Part shown: piece after piece, positions 10,972 through 22,452 of the stretch | Layout: every line of letters starts with the position of its first letter | How positions within the stretch are numbered: the stretch's first letter is position 1 | Origin: Ypsolopha sequella | Taxonomy: Eukaryota; Arthropoda; Insecta; Lepidoptera; Ypsolophidae | NCBI GenBank assembly: GCA_934047225.1 | Contig: OW203991.1 | Span: 8,432,001 to 8,496,000 of the forward strand | Length of the DNA stretch: 64,000 bases | Reading direction: 5' to 3' | Notes under the pieces: generated by a model | The model's input: the letters and a program-made list of their open reading frames with translations, nothing else | The model's database searches: none | What the model was told of the DNA's origin: nothing | Program-made: the position numbers and the translations under genes

Positions 10972-11811
10972 CTACGAACTATTTCTCATCAAACTCGGGA
11001 TCAAATGCAGAATTAATCACATAAGCACATATCGTTTACAAAAATGAAAAGCCTGAATGTATTTTCTTTAATTAATTAATTAATTAAAATTGATTTTTTA
11101 TTTTAACATGCTGGAATAATTCAAAATTACAATTTAATTTCTAATATTTTGAAAATTGTTTTGAAATTAATATAATATAATTTCCATTTAATTGGAATAT
11201 TGGCACTACTTTGAGTGTAACGAATCACGGTCACGGAATTAGTAGAAACAAAATATTTGCAAAAAAAAAACACAGATTTTAGTCGCCTTCAGACCACGAC
11301 ATGAGAGTACCTAGAAGCGGAAAAACCATGGGGTCGTAGCACTTGCTACGCCGCGTAGCAAAAAGGGAAGCGAAATAAAATCGGAAAACATAACTGTAAC
11401 GCACCAAATACAAGCTTTAAGAGGCTATGCGAATTTTATTTTTGTTACTGTCACATTTCGAGAGGGGCGGATTCAGGACGAAAGGGAAAAAAGTTAGTTT
11501 TATGTTTTTATAAAAAAAAACTAAAATAGTTAGCAAAGTTTCTAAAATCAAAACTCTAGATATTGTTGAAACCTATCTAATAAAATATGTTTGAGTTCGA
11601 TACATGGCTCCTATTCGTCAAACAAGGAGAAAAATGTGTTTGAAGTCATTTCAACAATTATTTCTCTTGAGGAAATCTTGTCTAAACTAGGATTATATAG
11701 TCAAAATGCATATACCAGAAATTGTTTACAATATTCCGTGTATTTCATGAAATATACAGAAAATACACGTATTTTTTTAACATATCGCCTTAAAAATATC
11801 TATGCAAAGCA
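10972..11811. other. AT-rich non-coding region
   Basis: 11432-11470 (AAGAGGCTATGCGAATTTTA) recurs near 63516, so at least part is a dispersed repeat. The 76-codon frame at 11591-11821 has no recognisable features. Confidence 0.4.
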
Positions 11812-11922
11812 ATGGTGGTAGAGCTGATGCCGGGCTTGACTGTGGAGGTACCACCATCTTACTTGGAGACTCCCTCCAAGTAATTCGGGGGAAAGTAAGA
11901 GGACAGCTCACAGGCAAAAAAC
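11812..11922 (+). repeat. LINE 3' fragment, left half (split by the Mutator-like element)
   Basis: GGTGGTAGAGCTGATGCCGG and the following text match 19137 onward and, in reverse, 34667-34995. The fragment is interrupted at 11922 and resumes at 14880, after the repeated CAAAAAAC. Confidence 0.85.
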
Positions 11923-12382
11923 CCTTCCGGGACATGGCTGTTCACGTGACGGAATGTCTAAAGAGTTCGAATGGGTAGATGTCAAAATGTATAAAGTTTA
12001 ATTGTTACAATGTTTCGGTGACAAAATGACAAAAGTTCACATTGTATTTATGTTACATCATGCTTGTGTCAGAATGTAAACATTTAACAATGTGTTTTTG
12101 TAAAGCTATGTCAGAGATAAAATATATTAATGTTACAATATTTTTGTGACTAATCATGTAATTGTTTGAATAGCTGATTCTTACGATGGCAAGAATCTTA
12201 AACCTATTTACCGAGGACCGGTGGCCGTCGGTAATCGGAGGATGAGGTGAGGTGGAATGAAACACTTGTCTTAGTACAGTACGTGATGGGCTTCGTGGCC
12301 GTAGGCAGATCTGGACCGTTGGCTCGTGCCAGTGGTAGTGAGGATACTGACTGACTGCTGTTCTGACCCTCGTATCTATATA

Positions 12383-12545
12383 TACAACCCGGTCACATTA
12401 TCTCGAGACCTCGCTGGAATGCGAACCACCCGCCCGTTCTCCTTTCACCTCCCCGCGCTCGCCACGGGCGGCGCGTCTATATCTGAGCGTGGACGCGACG
12501 TGACGTCATCGACGCCAGGTCTCGAGATAATGTGACCGGGTTGTA
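12383..12545. mobile_element. MITE with perfect 29-bp TIRs inside the MULE
   Basis: 163 bp. Both ends read TACAACCCGGTCACATTATC on opposite strands, continuing CTCGAGACCT without mismatch. The interior is GC-rich, unlike its surroundings. TA at each end may be the target duplication, as in Tc1/mariner-type elements. Perfect TIRs suggest a recent insertion. Confidence 0.85.
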
Positions 12546-12629
12546 CATACTTTAATGTGTAATGTAGGAAAAAAAAATTTTTAAACGTCAATTTATTCTT
12601 ATTACCTTATTTTCACACATTCATACTTA

Positions 12630-12700
12630 AAATAAAACTAAATAGGTACTTTATCCTAAAAAAAACTCAAATAGGTACTTTATCCTAAAAAAAAACTCAA
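12630..12700. repeat. Two-copy direct repeat (~31 bp) after the transposase stop
   Basis: TAGGTACTTTATCCTAAAAA occurs twice in a row just downstream of the transposase stop codon. It may be slippage in the 3' untranslated region. Confidence 0.6.
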
Positions 12701-14088
12701 TTGTTGTATTGCTTTTCATCGCGTTTTAGCTTTACAATACATTTTAAATAATTAAGCGGACTGATTTCTTGATCCTCCAGTTGTTTTAACAAATCTTTCA
12801 TCTTCCGATCAAAAATAATATCACACTTCCTACGTTTCGTGTTCTCGAATAGTGCGTTCTTAATTTTTGTTTCCTGATATTTTGCTTCTTTGCGTAATAA
12901 ATGAACAAACGCAAATAACTGCGGCTTGCATCGCAACCTCTTTATCAGCCGACTGTGCCACCCTTCTAAACTGTTATTAGTTCTGTGGCGTTGATAAGCA
13001 GCGTTAATTTTATCAATGTTATTTTTTGAAAGCCATTGCTTGACAAAATATGTTTCAAATTTTTCTGTTACGTCAGTTTTTTCTGAAATGGTAGCCAAAA
13101 TTTCTGTCCATCCAACAGTTATCAAGTGTTCGGGCAACAGTGGTAAATATGATGCCAGCTCGGCTAGTTTCCGGCCATCTTTAGTCTGTTGAAGTTTTAA
13201 CTTATCTGCTTTCCGCCATATAGCTTTATTGAAGTGGTAAAAACATCCACTCAAGTTACACTCTGGGTAAACTTCTTTTACAGCGTTCATTTGTCCCATT
13301 TCAAAGTCTGATTTATAATTTTTGATGTCAACTTTCAGTTCATTTTTTATGTATGAAAATAAACGTATGTAAGTTTCAGTTTTTTTGTTAGGCATTAAAG
13401 CATACAGCACTGATACAATATTGGTTCTCTCTTCCGTGCTGTTGATGTCCAAGTGAATAGTAAATAATTGTTCCCAAGGCACCGGAGCTGTTTCGAATGT
13501 ACCGTCTCCCAACCAAATTTTTTCATCGTCTTTGCAATATATGTATCTTTTTATAAAATTTGTACCAAATAATAACATTTTTTCGTGCGTCCCATCTTCC
13601 CACAGTAAAAAGTTATCCTTTAAAATTTTCGGTAATTCCACTTCTTCTAATGTGGTAAAAGAAGTTTTCGTAACTTCCAAAAAAATTTTTCTTGCTCGAT
13701 AAAGCGTCCGTTTCTTACTTTCAAATATTGGTATCGTCATCGAATCAGAATCAGAATCCTCATTTTGAGGTATAAAGCATTCTTCGAATATTTCTTGAAC
13801 CGGTTGATAATTTTCACATACTTTTCTTTTACAAAGTTGATTGGCAACGTGAATCTTATTTTTCGATGTTGGTGGATTACATGTATGCTCACTTTTACGT
13901 AATATTTTAGTTTTAGTGATGTCCATTGTCATAGACGCAGCACAGGAAAGCCGATTAATACACTTCCAAATAGTAGTACCACTTCTATTTGTGACTCCCA
14001 AATTGTATCTGTGTATACCGTTCAGTAATGTGTGGTAGCCTTTTTGATTTGCGCTAAAAAATAATTGCCCCTCTGATTGTACTTCCAT
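12697..14088 (-). CDS. FLYWCH/MULE-domain transposase (463 aa)
   Basis: An uninterrupted single-exon frame that should catalyse cut-and-paste movement of the surrounding element. Residues 8-70 form a FLYWCH-type zinc finger (WKC at 41-43, C49, H68). A short acidic serine-rich linker follows (about 109-117). The MULE core has GDGTFE with D195, SDFE with D261, a CFYHF motif with C282 and H285, and NNSLEGWH with E375, giving the D...D...E triad expected of the family. The C-terminus is basic and probably helical (about 390-460). The first ATG of the frame is about 790 bases inside the right terminus, and a later repeat insertion (14284-14520) lies between terminus and gene. No stop or frameshift was seen, so the enzyme could still be functional. 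A domesticated role cannot be excluded, but the intact TIRs argue for a transposon gene. Confidence 0.9.
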   Translation of the reverse strand: MEVQSEGQLFFSANQKGYHTLLNGIHRYNLGVTNRSGTTIWKCINRLSCAASMTMDITKTKILRKSEHTCNPPTSKNKIHVANQLCKRKVCENYQPVQEIFEECFIPQNEDSDSDSMTIPIFESKKRTLYRARKIFLEVTKTSFTTLEEVELPKILKDNFLLWEDGTHEKMLLFGTNFIKRYIYCKDDEKIWLGDGTFETAPVPWEQLFTIHLDINSTEERTNIVSVLYALMPNKKTETYIRLFSYIKNELKVDIKNYKSDFEMGQMNAVKEVYPECNLSGCFYHFNKAIWRKADKLKLQQTKDGRKLAELASYLPLLPEHLITVGWTEILATISEKTDVTEKFETYFVKQWLSKNNIDKINAAYQRHRTNNSLEGWHSRLIKRLRCKPQLFAFVHLLRKEAKYQETKIKNALFENTKRRKCDIIFDRKMKDLLKQLEDQEISPLNYLKCIVKLKRDEKQYNN

Positions 14089-14283
14089 TTTAATTTAGTA
14101 GATAATTTTTCATCTACAAATCCGGAATTGATAAAGCCAACTACGAAGAGAACTTATCTGACAACCAAATGCCAGTAAACGAGTACTATTGTTTTATCAT
14201 TTTTTTTTTTCATTTTCCACCCGGCACATGACAGAATGTTCGGTTTCATAAAGGAATTAAGTAGGTTGTAAGCAGTACTCGAA

Positions 14284-14520
14284 AGAGTTTTTTAACTCCC
14301 AACTCAAAAAGAGAGGGGTGTTATAAGTTTAACGTGTCTGTCTGTCTGTCTGTCTGTGTATCGTGTGGTACCGTAGCTCCCAAACGGATGAACCGATTTT
14401 CGTTTAGTTTTTTTTTTGTCATAGATAATTTTATCCCGAGTGTTCTTAGCCATATTTCATGAAAATCTGATTAGCCGTTTGAAGATCATCAGCTCTGTCA
14501 GGGGGTTTTTTAAATTTTTA
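14284..14520 (+). repeat. SINE/MITE-like repeat inserted in the MULE
   Basis: Starts with AACTCCCAACTCAAAAAGAG, then TGTCTG repeats, CCGTAGCTCCCAAACGGATG and AACCGATTTTCGTTTAG, a dispersed lepidopteran repeat type known to me. It lies between the transposase start and the right TIR. Confidence 0.55.
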
Positions 14521-14879
14521 ATTTTGTTATGTGGATAACCAACTCCATGATAACAAACAATACATTGTGAGTATTAGTCATTATAACATTGATACAAATT
14601 TAACATTTTGACACTCATTCATTTATGCCATTAAGATTTTATGATTTTATACATTCTGACACTCTATAGTTCTAACACTTACACTTTGTAACATTTAGTT
14701 CATTTTGATACTAGCTCATTCTGACAAATTATCTATATGACTAATAATTCATACAACAATCGTTCTTTCAAACAATCGTATTATATGTCTGTTGTGTATT
14801 TTGACTCTCATATTATCTAGCATATAGGTAATCGAACAATTTGGACATTCTGTCATGTGTGCAGCCATGACCCGGAAGG

Positions 14880-15131
14880 CAAAAAACCAGGAGGCCCACC
14901 ATGCCTGGGACCGATGGATGGCGGTATATCCATCCCTAATAGCCGGGCCTTATATGGAACAGATTGGTGACGGGCAGCGGCGTCACTGGTGCGAGAGTTC
15001 CGGCACCGCGCTCACCAACCTCCCCAGCGTGTGGCAGAGTATGGGCAATTCTTCCAGGATGACCGCCGGGAGTGGCAAAATCCTGGAAAGGCTTATGTCC
15101 AGCAGTGGATGAACTAGGCTGATGGATAGAT
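14880..15131 (+). repeat. LINE 3' fragment, right half
   Basis: Continues the fragment broken at 11922. It holds GGCCCACCATGCCTGGGACC and ends TGTCCAGCAGTGGATGAACT, a LINE tail in which one frame reads GKAYVQQWMN and stops. I read it as the last codons of a reverse-transcriptase ORF. Confidence 0.8.
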
Positions 15132-17640
15132 GATGGATGGAAAGCAATGAAACTCGTTTTTTGTGTTAAAAATATATCATTGCGGTATGAAATTTATGAA
15201 AGAAATTGAATCTGAATGTAAGAAGCTCTAAACCTTTATTTCTATCATAGTTTACATTATTTGTTTATAATTTTTACCTGATATTATTTATATAAAGAAA
15301 TGATCTTTAATAAAACTACACACCTCATAAAGCCTGATCTAATTCTAGACAAACAAGAAAGTGCCATTTTTAAAGCTCATGCTTATAAAGCCCTTCGAAC
15401 GAAGAAAAATTAACGGCACGCCGCACTTTCCTTCAGCCCAATAAATTACATTCTTATACAGAAAATACTTTCCCCGAATTATAAATCACAAAAGGTGGCT
15501 CAAACGGTCATCACGCTGGCCAAGATAAAGTTGCTTGCACACCAGCATCAATCAAACTTAGTGTCTGCCTTAAGGCGGGCGGCACACTGGGCGAGCGTGG
15601 AAACTACGTGGGAAGGATCCGTCCTGATGTCATAATTAGGTGGAAATTGATGATTAATTGCATAGATAAGCTTGTGAACTTCGCTGGCTTTAGAGTGATA
15701 TGAATTTTCGTTAAATCGGAGAGAAACTTTTTTCTTGTTCTGTGAACGTCGTCGTCTATCAGTGACGAAATTCGAAAACGTATTCACATATCACATCCCA
15801 TCGCGATGGGGGGTGAGGGTTATCGCAATACGGCTTTTTAAGGCATGCAGGTTTAACTGATAATATTTCTCTTCACCGTTCAGTTTGTAAGTACACAAAA
15901 CTGCACAAAAATTTCGAAAAACCCATTGGTGTATTAGACCGGGCAGGGTTCAAACTGGCTTTTAAGGTTGATAGCCCGCGAGCTAATACCGCAACATTTG
16001 GTGCTGCCGTGTCAGTTAAAAATAGATTTCCAATATGGCTGCATCGCACCCTAAATTTTTCAGGAAAATATACGTGTTTCTTCTTTGAAGCGTAAACCCC
16101 AGTAGGCGTCAGTGGCCGCTGGCCCGAACCCGGCCATAAATAGCATTATGGTAGGCAGTAGGCAGCGCTCAGCGAATTTTTACAGAGAGCGGCACAAACG
16201 TTTCGACCGCTGTCCGCTGAATGCTCATCGTTCGGCCGATTTATGCCTCTAAGAGGCGGCAGTCTTACTGGACCATGACTTTATACCCAAAATAGCATAA
16301 AATAATGGTACGGGGACCTATAAAAGCTTAACCGACTTAATGTCTAGGGCTCTTGAAAATGTTAGGGAGGTAGAAAAGGAAAAAGGAAATGATTGGCCAT
16401 TTTTTTATATCAGGAAACCCTTATAAGCAAATCTTCGACATTTTATAAAAAGTACTGTTCGTTAACTGTAAACTGTTAACTGGTGTTAACGGTGAAAATG
16501 TAGATGTTAATATTTACAAAATTCATTTCATGTAAATTCCTTTCATTTCAGTCAAGGAGCAAACTGTATTCTGTATGTAAAACTTCATGAAAAATGATTT
16601 TTAAAATATTAAAGTTTATAAACATTATAATTTTTTGAGCTTTCAAGACGTTAGGCATGAGGATATTACCAGTCATTTGACGTACATTTTATAAAAAAAT
16701 TCTTCATCCGTTTTCTGCCTGGTGGAGCCCAATCTTGGTGTGTTTTGAAAATGGTTTTTTGTTGTTTAGAAAACGTGTGGCTGAAATGTAATGATGTAGT
16801 GCATTTTTACAATCAACTGTAATCTGCGCATGGGAACGAAACCCCTCGCAACCATCTTAAGAATAATCTCGAGGTAACTGAGCAGAGACCATTCTAGTAA
16901 ATCCAGTTACTCTGGTTTTGCTATCTTTACCCGAATGATTGGACGTCTAGACTAACTTACGGGTCCAATAAAGTGGTTCTTTGAGAACATCCCCGCCTCA
17001 GCCATTACTTAGTACGGCAATGTTGATTCAAGAGAATTCCAAATGAAATAAATTTTATTTACCAGAGTTATGTCTGAGGCGTAAAATAAAACTGGATAAG
17101 AAATATCACTTTTAAGTCTCCATGTGGGTCGCTCTAACAATTTTTCTTTATTATTCTCTGCTCGGATAGGATAATAAAACAGTTCAAACCGTAAACGTTG
17201 CAATTTTATTCAACTAGTCTCTTCGCAGAGATAAAATTAACTCCGTTATCTTTACGAGAGTTCTTGTGGAATTTTCATTTTGCATAAAAGCGAGTGCGTA
17301 TTGGAAGCCTCCAATCAAAAAGCGACATCTGAAAAAAGTAGGTAGGCCCAAAACGACTACGGCTACCGAAATAACAGGCTATCCGTTCAGGGTTACCATT
17401 CGTCCGGATTTGTCTGGACTTTCGGCCTTTCGACCGGACTTTGTGTGGCTTTTAATTTGTCCGGATTTTACTAAAAAGTGCAACAGTCCATAAGAAATTA
17501 ACCAGTTTTCAATCTTTATTTACAAGGTAGTTGTTCAACTAGTTAAGGTTGATGCGATAGATCGCTTTCTCAAACGCAAAATTTATGATTGCATTTCTTA
17601 TTTTTTTATAAAAGGTATGAAATAAATGTTATATTCGTAT
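15132..17640. other. Non-coding region, mostly unassigned
   Basis: No exon could be supported. 15835-15990 resembles a SINE: it has GGCATGCAGGTTTAACTG, echoed at 20128 (GGCATGCAGGTTTACTCC), and a GGTTCAAAC box. 16080-16270 is a GC-richer patch with no matching copy. 17266-17490 holds repeated TCCGGA...TTTGTC phrases of unknown origin. The 79-codon minus-strand frame at 15548-15787 has even base use but no domain and no splice context. Confidence 0.35.
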
Positions 17641-17641
17641 T

Positions 17642-17801
17642 TGGCGACCATAGTTTAAAGTTAGTTAGGCTTTTCTAGCAAAAAAGTTCACTCTTTTAAG
17701 TTGTTGTGCAGGATCATTTACAAAGTAATGCCTGGTAATGCATAGATAAAATAACACAACTTTGCTAGAAAAGCCTAATTGACATTAAACGATGGTCGCC
17801 T
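17642..17801. mobile_element. MITE with ~40-bp imperfect TIRs
   Basis: Ends GGCGACCATAGTTTAAAG and, inverted, GGCGACCATCGTTTAATG. Both continue to TTAGGCTTTTCTAGCAAA. A single copy was seen in this window. Confidence 0.75.
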
Positions 17802-17892
17802 CTAGTGACATAAGTCATATTTATTTTATTCAAAAATAATAATATTTGCGTTTGGGAACGCAATCCGTCGCATCCAGCATTCTAGCTCAAAC

Positions 17893-18131
17893 ATACACGG
17901 AGAAAAAATATTTTTACAATACTACCAGATCGTTTTGTAAAAAAAAACTTGTAAACAAAAACAGAATTATGTTATATTAACTTGAATTATTGTCTACATT
18001 AGATTGTTCAAGTAAACTGAACAATAAATAAGTAAAATGAACAATAAATATAGACGTCACAGATAGTACAATGTTTTCTGTTTAAATGAACTATATTCAC
18101 GTTAACGGAACCAGAATTTTTTCTCAGTGTA
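17893..18131. mobile_element. MITE with CACTGAGAAAAAAT-type ends
   Basis: Left CACGGAGAAAAAAT, right ATTTTTTCTCAGTG. The interior is AT-rich with two TGAACAATAAATA repeats. No frame. Confidence 0.6.
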
Positions 18132-19136
18132 AAATATCAATAACCGCCCCTTCACCGTGCCCCCTGTAAAACGCGCGCTGCCGTGGGATTTATTATTTAA
18201 TTTTGTGACTAAAATGTTCGATTCAGAATTTTTCTAATTTCGAAATGGTAACCCTATATCCGTTGGATATCGGCTATTACGTAGTTTTTTCGCGCGCCGC
18301 GAGGCTAACCCCATCAAAGCCAGCCTAATGTTCAATCCCGCACTTTTATTACAGACTCCAATAAAAGAGCGGATAGCATACCTCACTGCGCGTCGTGGGT
18401 GCGGATCAATTTCAAATATTAAACTCGCTAGGAAATAGTAAAACTTTTATTTCCCCTGCGAGGTGAGTTCCGCGGGCTTATGCCAACTGTTTATGGCCTT
18501 ACGTAATAGAATTTTTAACTGACGATGGATGGCTGAAGGTGCGTTTTGCTATGCAGCAGGAGATTCTACTCCTTCAGGTCGTCTTTCATCCCGTCTCGTC
18601 GTAAATAATAGGAATATGTCTGACGGTTATGCCGAGCGAGCTGATATTAATCGAGGATGGGAGGAAGTTCTGTTAGTGTTTATGTTTTTAATGTATCATA
18701 TGCGGTAAGACAAACAAAAATCTTACAAGGTTTACTGGGTAGGGAAAGTTTCTGGGGAACCGCTCCTCATCTTGTCTTATTGACGCATTCCATCAGGCGC
18801 ATCAATGGCAATGCGCATATTGAAAAAAAAAAATATATTTATTTCCCTGAAAGAAAGGAAAGGTACAATTTAGTCTTAATCTAAGGAATCATAAATAGAA
18901 CAAGTACCACAAATTTATTGAACATTGATGCCTAAGCATGTTACAATTATGTATTATTCTTACATTAGTGTTCTGTACCTATGTGTTACAATTTAAGTTA
19001 CATTAGGGTAGATACAAATAAATCAAGAAAAAAAAACAAAGAAAATAATAAAACTACACATTTTTCGTTATTGACAATACTTGGTCTAGTTAATTAATTA
19101 ATTACTGAGCAAATAAATACAACAACCTACAACAGG
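18132..19136. other. Non-coding, nothing recognised
   Basis: No exon, RNA gene or inverted repeat could be supported. The 75-codon frame at 18657-18884 has no features. Confidence 0.35.
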
Positions 19137-19495
19137 TGGTAGAGCTGATGCCGGGCTCGACTGTGGAGCTACCACCATCTTACTTGGAGACCCCCTCGAA
19201 GTAATTCGAGAGAGAGTAAGAGGACAGCTCACATGCAAAAAACCAGGGCCCACCATGCCTGGGACCGATGGATGGCTGTATATCCATCCCTAATAGCCGG
19301 GTCTTATATGGAACAGACTGGTGACGGGCAGCGGCGTCACTGCTGCGAGGGTTCCGACACTGCGCTCACCAGCCCGCCTGCCCAGCGTGTGTAAGTATGG
19401 TCAATTCTTCCAGGATGACCGCCGGGACTCGGGAGTGGCAAAGTCCTGGAAAGGCTTATGTCCAGCAGTGGACGAACTAGGCTGACGGATGGAGT
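19137..19495 (+). repeat. LINE 3' fragment, uninterrupted copy
   Basis: Same family as 11812-11922 plus 14880-15131 and 34667-34995. It runs from GGTGGTAGAGCTGATGCCGG to TGTCCAGCAGTGGACGAACT and GGCTGACGG. This copy shows the sequence across the site where the MULE inserted elsewhere, reading CAAAAAACCAGGG once. Confidence 0.85.
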
Positions 19496-20487
19496 AAATA
19501 AATAGATTGAGCAAAAGTATGTTGATAATGTGAGAGTGAAAGTGTAAGAGATGTATGTGTAAGTGTTGAGTGTAGTGATTGTATGTTTGTCTAATGTTTG
19601 CGTAATGAATGTTTAGTGTGGATTCCGAGAAAACAGACTGTAAATAGACATATTGTATGTAAAAACAAGTCATAATAAATGTACCTACATAATTTTAGGA
19701 AACTATTGCTCTCGGTTTCCGTCTACCACTTGCTTTAATGTTTGCTGCTCAGTCCTATTTAGTCGCACACGCAGCGAAATAATACAAACCTTTTTATAGG
19801 AAAACAGTAAACGCCGCAGCTCTCGATTTGTAGGTAGAGTTCACGCCACCACTGAATTCCTTTGGCGAAGTCTTTAATGCCTTTGGAATATGAACTAAAA
19901 TGCCTTTATCAATCTGACTTCAGTGGTGGCGCGCACTATATGCAGACTCAGACAGACAAGTAAATATTTACTACCTCTGAGATAAAAAACATATCGCCAT
20001 GACTTTGTCCAAGAGGGGTGTCAAAGTGTTTCCGGGAGTGGATAGTCAACAGTACAACTTCTTTTCAGCGACGACTTTTGCATGGTATCGTGAGCCTTAT
20101 TGCCTCTTCAAGCACAAATACACGCTTTTTAGGGCATGCAGGTTTACTCCTTCATAGTCCAGCCAGTAAGTATACAAATACTGTGCACAAAAATTCAGAA
20201 AAATTCGATGGTGCTTGGTCAAAGCGTTCCTAGTAGTTCCTACTCAAACAGCCAGAAAAGTTAGTAAATAGACATTTCTTCGGTCATAATCGATAGAAGT
20301 AAACAGGCGTTACTCTTCGGTAGCCTAAAGATACCACCTATACATATACGTATACACGTATATTCAGTAATTTTCAGAAGTCTGTATAGGTCCTCAGAAA
20401 GACGATGCGGCACTACTTTCGTACGTTTTGCGTGACTTTCATGGGTTCGACCAAAAACACAATTCGTATTATAATAATTCGTATTCA
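19496..20487. other. Non-coding, with a partial SINE-like block
   Basis: 19850-19935 has an inverted pair (CGCCACCACTGAA and its complement). 20126-20215 echoes 15840-15920. No gene. Confidence 0.35.
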
Positions 20488-20593
20488 CGAAATAAATTGA
20501 GGCACCCAGCGGAAGAGTGCCCTAACCCACAAACATTCAATTGAATTTGTGTGGGTTAGGCCACTCTTCCACTGGGTGCCTCAATTTATTTCG
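20488..20593. mobile_element. Short foldback element (~106 bp)
   Basis: Arms of about 45 bp read CGAAATAAATTGAGGCACCC from each end, with CTAACCCACA close to a central ATTCAATTGAAT palindrome. Few mismatches. Confidence 0.8.
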
Positions 20594-20689
20594 TTACTTT
20601 ATTTAAGATTTCTTGGAAAATAAAAGACTTCAAAAAGCTCTTTTGAAGAGACGTTCCACATAGCTCCTTAACTTGAATTTTCAAGGAAA

Positions 20690-21130
20690 CTATGTTATTA
20701 TAATGACATGTGGTGAAGCGGTAGAGCGGTAGGCGTAGAAGCGTAATGAGGAGAAATCCTGAAAAGGCTGAAGTGGAGCGTCGCTCATGACGAACGTGGA
20801 AACAGTCAAGTGTGAACCTGATTCTAATTGCTTACATATTCCGTAGTTTACATATATCGTCACGACGTGAATCCCTGAGGCGGTGTCAGACGTGTTCTCA
20901 AGTGTGAACTGTGAAATACTAGTCACAGTCCACACTTGGTCCACCCGCTTTTCACCGATGATTATTATGTCCCAAACGTGATGGGTGGCGAGCTCGTTGT
21001 ACTTCGGCCACAAATGGACTAATGGACATGCCTTCCGAAGCACGCAAATTATTATGCACTGGGGATTGAACCCATGACCTTTAGGTTAGCAGGAGAGCTC
21101 TCTAACACTCGGCCACAGAGGCGGTCCGTC
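20690..21130 (-). repeat. tRNA-Ser-like SINE
   Basis: On the minus strand the head (about 21128-21052) reads GTGGCCGAGTGTTAGAGAG (A box), CCTGCTAACC (anticodon-arm-like, GCT) and GGGTTCAATCCC (B box). CTTCGGAAGGCATGT follows, a phrase common after the head of insect SINEs. The body continues to about 20690. No acceptor stem forms, so this is not a tRNA gene. The 117-codon frame over it is incidental. Confidence 0.75.
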
Positions 21131-21359
21131 TATGGATTAATTTTTCGAAACCTATATGTGTCCACTCTACTCTCAGTATGTCATGTGTTCCATGGCTGGG
21201 CAACTTCTGCACGTCTTGGTAAAAAGACTTCGAGGATCTCATCCATGACGTAATATGTAAGTTTTTATACCAATTCTGGCATGACGTCATGGGAAGCCGT
21301 AGCGGGAGCACAAAATAACCACTTACAGAAGGTTCACTCCGCATAACTAGCGAAAGCAG
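21131..21359. other. Non-coding spacer between SINE and foldback
   Basis: Contains GACTTCGAGGATCTCATCCA. No independent feature recognised. Confidence 0.3.
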
Positions 21360-22452
21360 GCGCACGCAGTGGCGTGTACAGACTTTTTGCTGGAAAAGCA
21401 AGCAATGGGTAATGGATGAAATCATTAAAAGTGCCTGAATATTTTTTTGTTGATAGGAATAACCTTCCCCATACGAGGAAAAAAAAAAAAAATTTTTTAG
21501 GTGGCTTTAATTACATTAAAAAATATAAAAACTTTTAAAATTTGGATATACGGAGCTATACAGCTGCATACGAATACTTCCTTTGCCTGCATATAAAAAA
21601 ACCGTTATTAATCTATGGTAACAAAATGACACTTAAACATAACCTCTGCGTTGTTATTCTTTTATGGTATTTTTTTTAATTTTGCGACTGCTTACTCACA
21701 CCTGACCTTTGAATTTGCCTGCTTCGACGACTAACTACGCCTTGTACCCTGGATTAGATCTTGATAGCCACTACGACGACCACTGGAACTGAAACTGAAC
21801 TATTGTGTTTTTCTTCTGGTTTTTGTGTATTAGTTCTCTACACAATGGATACTGAAGAACATCAACGTTGGAGAGAACCCAATAAAACATGTTTTATGCC
21901 ATCATGTCATCATGTCACCTTCAGGTGTGAGTAAGCAGTCGCAAAATTAAACAAAATACCATAAAAGAATAACAACACGAGAGGTTATGTTTTGGTGTCA
22001 TTTTGTTACCATAGATTAATAACGGTTTTTTTATATGCAGGCAAAAGAAGTATTCGTATGCAGCTGTATAGCCCCGTATATCTAAAATTTAAAAGTTTTT
22101 ATATTTTTTAATGTAATTAAAGCCACCTAAAAAATATAGTTTTTTTTCCTCTTATGGGGAAGGTTATTCCTATCAACAAAAAAATATTCAGGCACTTTTA
22201 ATGATTTCATCCATCACCCATTGGTCAAGAATAACAATAAAAAAAAATATGAAAAATTTTTAATATCACTTTGAAAAAAAAAGTTTGTATTGGAAATTTT
22301 CACTCTAGACCATAGACATTGTCTAACCCTGGCGTCATAAATTTTTTTTTTCAAAGTAATATTTAAATTTTTCATATTTTTTTTATTGTTATTCTTGACT
22401 AATTGCTTGCTTTTCCAGCAAAAAGTTCTGTGCACGCCACTGGGCGCACGCA
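21360..22452. mobile_element. Large compound foldback element
   Basis: The outer arms (GCGCACGCAGTGGCG...TTTTTGCTGGAAAAGCAAGC) pair with 22401-22452. Inner arms 21405-21720 pair with 21915-22215 and are almost identical, including CTGCATACGAATACTTC and GGTAACAAAATGACAC. The loop (about 21720-21915) has an ATG frame MDTEEHQRWREPNKTCF that stops after about 26 codons, possibly a relic of the parent transposase. Another palindromic MITE (22226-22398) has entered the right arm, which is why that arm is longer. Confidence 0.8.
22226..22398. mobile_element. Palindromic MITE nested in the foldback's right arm
   Basis: Ends GTCAAGAATAACAATAAAAA and its complement. The left arm of the host foldback reads straight through this point (CCCATTGCTTGC on the matching strand), so this is a later insertion. 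Confidence 0.75.

Larger units (their letters stand above)
11923..14879 (-). mobile_element. Mutator-like DNA transposon (MULE), 2957 bp, apparently complete
   Basis: The element begins CCTTCCGGGACATGGCTG and ends with a near-perfect reverse complement (CCTTCCGGGTCATGGCTG on the minus strand). The match extends for about 40 bases with seven or so differences. Both sides carry the 8-bp direct repeat CAAAAAAC (11915-11922 and 14880-14887), a perfect target duplication. The two flanks join into one LINE fragment that is uninterrupted elsewhere (19137-19495), which confirms the insertion. Subterminal regions hold many copies of an ACATTNTGACA-like motif on both strands. The transposase gene lies on the minus strand. 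Two other repeats are nested inside (12383-12545 and 14284-14520), so the copy has some age. Confidence 0.93.

Noticed and set aside
15548..15787. 79-codon minus-strand ORF as an exon
   Set aside because: Even base use made it tempting, but no splice sites, partner exons or recognisable domain were found.
20690..21043. 117-codon minus-strand ORF
   Set aside because: It lies in the body of the tRNA-Ser-like SINE and is not protein coding.
21052..21128. tRNA-Ser gene
   Set aside because: A and B boxes are clear, but there is no acceptor stem or long variable arm, and a SINE body follows.
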